Positions 61,660 to 64,000 of a stretch of 64,000 nucleotides of DNA are shown one piece after another. Each line of letters begins with the position of its first letter. Positions within the stretch are counted from its first letter, which is position 1. The notes beneath the pieces are model-generated. The model searched no databases. It was not told where the DNA came from and saw nothing but the letters and a program-made list of their open reading frames with translations. Source of the DNA: Terriglobia bacterium (GTDB taxonomy: Bacteria > Acidobacteriota > Terriglobia > Acidiferrales > UBA7541); assembly GCA_020073485.1 (NCBI GenBank), contig JAIQFB010000005.1, positions 124,001 through 188,000 on the forward strand, read 5' to 3'. A program made the position numbers and the translations under genes.

Positions 61660-62878
61660 TTCCGCTCCGCACGGCAGGCGCTAACACCTTTTTCCAAATT
61701 TGTTCTGCCTGCTCTTTTCCCCGCGCAGGGTGGTTTGCCACGTCGAGCCACACCTGAATAATGTCCGATACTGGGATACCATCGCGTCGGACCACAGGAC
61801 GAAAGAGGGATTCTGGGTTCTCAGGAATCCGCAACAGAACGTCAGGGTTTCGCCCCACATTCCCCACAGAAAGACGGAGCTGTTCTAGCGCCTCTGCTTC
61901 CAGGCGCTCTACATAGATATGGGGCGCAACGCCACGAACAAAGCCGACACCGAGCAATTCAGCAGCTTCAAAGAGGCCGACACAAATGCGAGGCAGCGAT
62001 CGCACGCGCTGCGGTTTTCGAGGGCGCTTTGATGACAAGGATTCGGCATCAATCCGTGAAACATACGAGTTTAGGGCGGACCGAAGTTGCTTCTCGCTCC
62101 CCCGCAAAATCCATCGGGCGGGTATCTCGCGAGCATTCTTGTGGCTGGCGGCTCGCCATCGTTCAAGCAACTCCTCAATGCGCACGACCTTCAATGGTCC
62201 TCTGTGGTCGTCCAAGAATCCTTCGTTCGAAAGCTGTCGGACAAAACGCGAAGCACTCATCACTGAGACGCTGGCAGCGCGGGCTAACTGGGCGGCGCTT
62301 TGGAATTTCTCCCGGGGTGCCGAGAGCAGGGACTCGGAAAATCTCGGAGCCAGCAGAATTTTCAACATCCATTGATTCAGATCGGAGAACAGGCGCACAG
62401 GCAAGCGACTGTGGGACGGTGACCCGAGAGAGGGAGACACTTGCCGGTCTGCATTAAACTGTTCTAGGCCAAAACCTTGGAACGCACGGAACCCTTCCAA
62501 ATCGACGATTCCAACGGCAACATCCGGTGCATGTTTCCTGGCGAAGTCCTTCAATTGCTCCCCCACAGACTCCGGAATGCGATCGGCTGCAACAATAGCT
62601 ACCGAAACGGCAGGTTTTGAAAAGCGTTGTTTTGCTACTTGCGCTTGTAGAATCGCTTGCGAGAGAAGTGGAAGCAGTCGGTCGCCTCTGCCTTCCGAGG
62701 ACCGCTTTAGCTCAATGATATATTTCTTCTCGCCCGAGTCCACTACCAGGTCTATCCCCCGATCTGGACCCTTCGGCTGTCGCATGACCTTCCAACCCGC
62801 GTGCCGAAACACGTCGACCAACAGGGACTCGAATTCAGCCTCTTTCGGCCTAACTCTTTGATATATCGATTCGTACAT
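61643..62878 (-). CDS. PD-(D/E)XK (Mrr-like) nuclease fused to AbiEi-like regulator
   Basis: The protein has 411 residues. The N-terminal 130 form an Mrr/restriction-endonuclease-like domain: FRHAGWKVMRQPKGPDRGID with Asp43, then KKYIIELKRS with Glu56 and Lys58, then a long helix. The catalytic set is complete. The middle is a winged helix (SAAQLARAASVSVMSASRFV then RQLSNEGFL). The C-terminal part ends PVSDIIQVWLDVANHPARGK followed by EQAEQIW, the pattern I know from AbiEi-type antitoxin/regulators (Q-x-x-LDL ... HPARG-x-E-x-A). A nuclease in front of an AbiEi-like protein is unusual. It leads the operon and is preceded by a four-copy repeat. Confidence 0.72.
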   Translation of the reverse strand: MYESIYQRVRPKEAEFESLLVDVFRHAGWKVMRQPKGPDRGIDLVVDSGEKKYIIELKRSSEGRGDRLLPLLSQAILQAQVAKQRFSKPAVSVAIVAADRIPESVGEQLKDFARKHAPDVAVGIVDLEGFRAFQGFGLEQFNADRQVSPSLGSPSHSRLPVRLFSDLNQWMLKILLAPRFSESLLSAPREKFQSAAQLARAASVSVMSASRFVRQLSNEGFLDDHRGPLKVVRIEELLERWRAASHKNAREIPARWILRGSEKQLRSALNSYVSRIDAESLSSKRPRKPQRVRSLPRICVGLFEAAELLGVGFVRGVAPHIYVERLEAEALEQLRLSVGNVGRNPDVLLRIPENPESLFRPVVRRDGIPVSDIIQVWLDVANHPARGKEQAEQIWKKVLAPAVRSGSDARS

Positions 62879-62893
62879 GCGAAAACGTTATCC

Positions 62894-62956
62894 TGGCCAT
62901 GTTATCAATCATGGCCGTGTTACATACCTTGGACATGTTACAATATGGCCTTGTTC
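62894..62956. promoter_or_regulatory. Four-copy direct repeat, probable operator of AbiE-like module
   Basis: TGGCCATGTTA (62894-62904), TGGCCGTGTTA (62912-62922), TGGACATGTTA (62930-62940) and TGGCCTTGTTC (62946-62956) recur at 18-, 18- and 16-base intervals. They lie 16-78 bases upstream of the nuclease-AbiEi start. Iterated sites at this position are typical of autoregulated toxin-antitoxin operons, and AbiEi proteins are known to bind repeats in their own promoters. Confidence 0.65.
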
Positions 62957-63012
62957 TCGTCAAGGCGCTCCCGAGAGATGCACGGGCAGGTTTTGGCCAA
63001 GAACTCCTTGAC

Positions 63013-63165
63013 CTCGCCAGTGAACTAATCGAGGTGGGAGCACCAATTTCAGTGGTGCAAGCGCAGATGCGACATTTCGACCCGCGCATCACTTTGGGCA
63101 TCTAGGGTTACCTTATTCCACAGTCACAAAGAGACGCCGTAGAGAGTCTAGCGGCTCGGTTATGA
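63013..63165 (+). pseudogene. Tyrosine recombinase C-terminal remnant with stop at catalytic Tyr
   Basis: The plus-strand frame reads LASELIEVGAPISVVQAQMR, HFDPRITLGI, then TAG at 63103-63105, then in the same frame GYLIPQSQRDAVESLAARL and TGA at 63163-63165. This is the last 50 residues of a phage-type integrase, where relatives read TLGIYGHV and the Tyr is the DNA-attacking residue. TAG stands exactly where TAC/TAT would be. The HxxR box and everything N-terminal of it are gone. The remnant begins about 55 bases after the operator repeats, so the AbiE-like module probably replaced the rest. Confidence 0.72.
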
Positions 63166-63224
63166 GGGCAATTGTTGAGGAATTGCTGATTCAGCCGTTG
63201 CAAAGTCTTTGTTTCAGTGAGGTT

Positions 63225-63252
63225 TGGTACGGGCGGTGGGGATCGAACCCAT
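63225..63252 (-). other. tRNA-like 3' end with CCA, attachment site of the right-hand element
   Basis: Read on the minus strand: ATGGG, T-loop TTCGATC, CCCAC, acceptor strand CGCCCGT, discriminator A and CCA. No matching 5' acceptor ACGGGCG or tRNA body occurs within 90 bases on the 5' side, so it is only a tRNA 3' end. The recombinase gene ends 73 bases to the right, the usual place for an att site. The direction implies that the element extends to the right, beyond the window. Confidence 0.5.
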
Positions 63253-63324
63253 GACTCTGGGTCTTCACATCTCTATGGATTACCTGGCGCGAGAGCCGGA
63301 ATCCCGAGTCAGGTGATCTTCGGG

Positions 63325-64000
63325 TTAGAACTTACCGGCGCGGTCGAGCTTCTTCTGTTCCTCAGGGTCGTGCATTTCGGAGTCGAGATAAATCTGCGTA
63401 ACCTCCAGCGACTTGTGCCCGAGCCAACTCTTAATTTTCATCAGGTCGAAGCCACAGCGCAGCCAGTTGGTAGCCGCGGTCTTCCGGAGCCTGTGAAGGT
63501 AATGCTCCGCGCATACTGGCCGCGTCTCGCACGTTACCTCGACTTGATGGCGGTTGTCGTATCGGCCCTCACGAATCGTAACCTTACACTGTCCACAATT
63601 CAGCCCCGCGCGCTTTGCGATTGCTTTGAATTTGCGCAGGAAGTGACCTTCGGGTTTGCCATCTTCGTTTGTGAACACCCATCGGTCTGACGCCGTGTGT
63701 TTCTTGTGCTCGGCCAGGAGCGAGCCTAGTTCGGTTGTGAGCGGAACGGGGCGCTCCTCGTGATTCTTAGGAACGAATGCGACATCTGATTTGCCTTCGC
63801 CGGTGACGGTGTAACGCAAATTCTTCAGGTCGATGTCGCGCCACGTTGCGTACTGCACTTCCTGTTCGCGGCAACCGGTGCGAAGAAAGAATAGGTAGCG
63901 CAGATACTCTTCATGGCTCATCGCAGCGAAGAGCTTCGCCACTTGGTCGGGATTGTATGCTTTCGTCCGAATCCGCTGCACCTTCGGCAGCTTGATCAAC
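63325..64000 (-). CDS. Tyrosine site-specific recombinase (integrase), partial
   Basis: The catalytic domain (about 225 residues) is visible and the N-terminal DNA-binding part lies beyond the right edge. Active-site elements are Arg in LRTGCREQEV, His and Arg in HYLHRLRKTAATNW, His in WLGHKSLEVTQ, and the Tyr of QIYLDS. Between the first Arg and the His box lies an unusual insertion with four cysteines (LNCGQCKV ... VTCETRPVCAEH), probably a zinc-binding knuckle. Such enzymes integrate mobile elements, often at tRNA 3' ends, and a tRNA-like 3' end lies just downstream. It is intact where visible, unlike the remnant at 63013-63165. Confidence 0.88.
   Translation of the reverse strand, partial: LIKLPKVQRIRTKAYNPDQVAKLFAAMSHEEYLRYLFFLRTGCREQEVQYATWRDIDLKNLRYTVTGEGKSDVAFVPKNHEERPVPLTTELGSLLAEHKKHTASDRWVFTNEDGKPEGHFLRKFKAIAKRAGLNCGQCKVTIREGRYDNRHQVEVTCETRPVCAEHYLHRLRKTAATNWLRCGFDLMKIKSWLGHKSLEVTQIYLDSEMHDPEEQKKLDRAGKF

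Noticed and set aside
62801-63028. Plus-strand ORF with repeated Trp-Pro-Cys-Tyr units
   Set aside because: The repeats are simply the translated operator array. There is no ribosome-binding site, and the frame runs through the start of the opposite gene.
63217-63690. Plus-strand 157-codon ORF beginning with a GGGDRTHD-type peptide
   Set aside because: It is the translation of a tRNA-like 3' end read in reverse, running antisense through the integrase gene.
1-64000. CRISPR arrays
   Set aside because: No array of regularly spaced 25-40-base repeats and no cas genes were seen. The only regular short array is the operator at 62894-62956.

Overview
The window looks like chromosome of a soil-type Acidobacteriota bacterium carrying a large accessory island. 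The host inference rests on the left 17 kb, which has GC-rich codon use, an Oar-type TonB receptor with an N-terminal carboxypeptidase-regulatory-like domain, a CadC-like winged-helix/TPR regulator, two secreted SMP-30 lactonases and secreted NTF2-fold proteins. No rRNA or ribosomal protein gene is present to fix the taxon.

Layout. (1) 1-4334, minus strand: a RiPP-type cluster of radical SAM enzyme (cut by the window edge), PqqD-like carrier, HPr-kinase-like protein, S26-type peptidase and a 56-residue precursor-like peptide, preceded by a secreted beta-propeller protein. (2) 4846-7182, minus: a Tat-exported thiamine-diphosphate enzyme coupled to a c-type cytochrome. (3) 7589-16766, plus: regulator, TonB receptor, two SMP-30 paralogues and two small secreted NTF2-fold proteins. 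(4) 16955-16980: a tRNA-Ser-like 3' end that probably marks the left edge of the island. (5) 17149-28369, minus: a translationally coupled five-gene operon (unknown protein, PLD nuclease, SNF2 helicase, PD-(D/E)XK-like protein, 60-residue protein), then a 1470-residue GHKL ATPase fused to a DUF3883-type nuclease. (6) 28627-52699, plus: a small HTH protein, an AddB-like/AddA-like helicase-nuclease pair, then a complete type 2 BREX (Pgl) operon pglW-pglX-pglY-pglZ-brxD-brxHI. (7) 52844-55542: three tiny coupled ORFs, about 1.4 kb without genes that contains a symmetric repeat cluster, and mtgA. (8) 55787-59692: a satellite-like replication module with primase-helicase, zinc-finger protein, excisionase-like HTH and a divergent zinc-finger protein. 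(9) 59983-62878, minus: an AbiE-like module in which the AbiEi-like regulator carries an N-terminal nuclease domain and is followed by two nucleotidyltransferases. It is preceded by a four-copy operator-like repeat. (10) 63013-64000: a tyrosine recombinase remnant, a third tRNA-like 3' end, and a tyrosine recombinase running off the right edge.

How it fits together. Regions 4-10 read as a composite defence island built by several integrations at tRNA 3' ends. BREX-2 supplies methylation-linked phage exclusion. The AddAB-like pair, the PLD/SNF2 operon and the GHKL-DUF3883 protein look like further nucleic-acid-targeting systems, and the AbiE-like module looks like an abortive-infection or toxin-antitoxin unit. 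A run of nine G inside pglX suggests phase variation, as known for the Streptomyces Pgl system. The best candidates for undescribed systems are the 17149-23630 operon (with or without the GHKL protein) and the nuclease-AbiEi/two-nucleotidyltransferase module.

All family assignments were made by eye from motifs. No database search was run.
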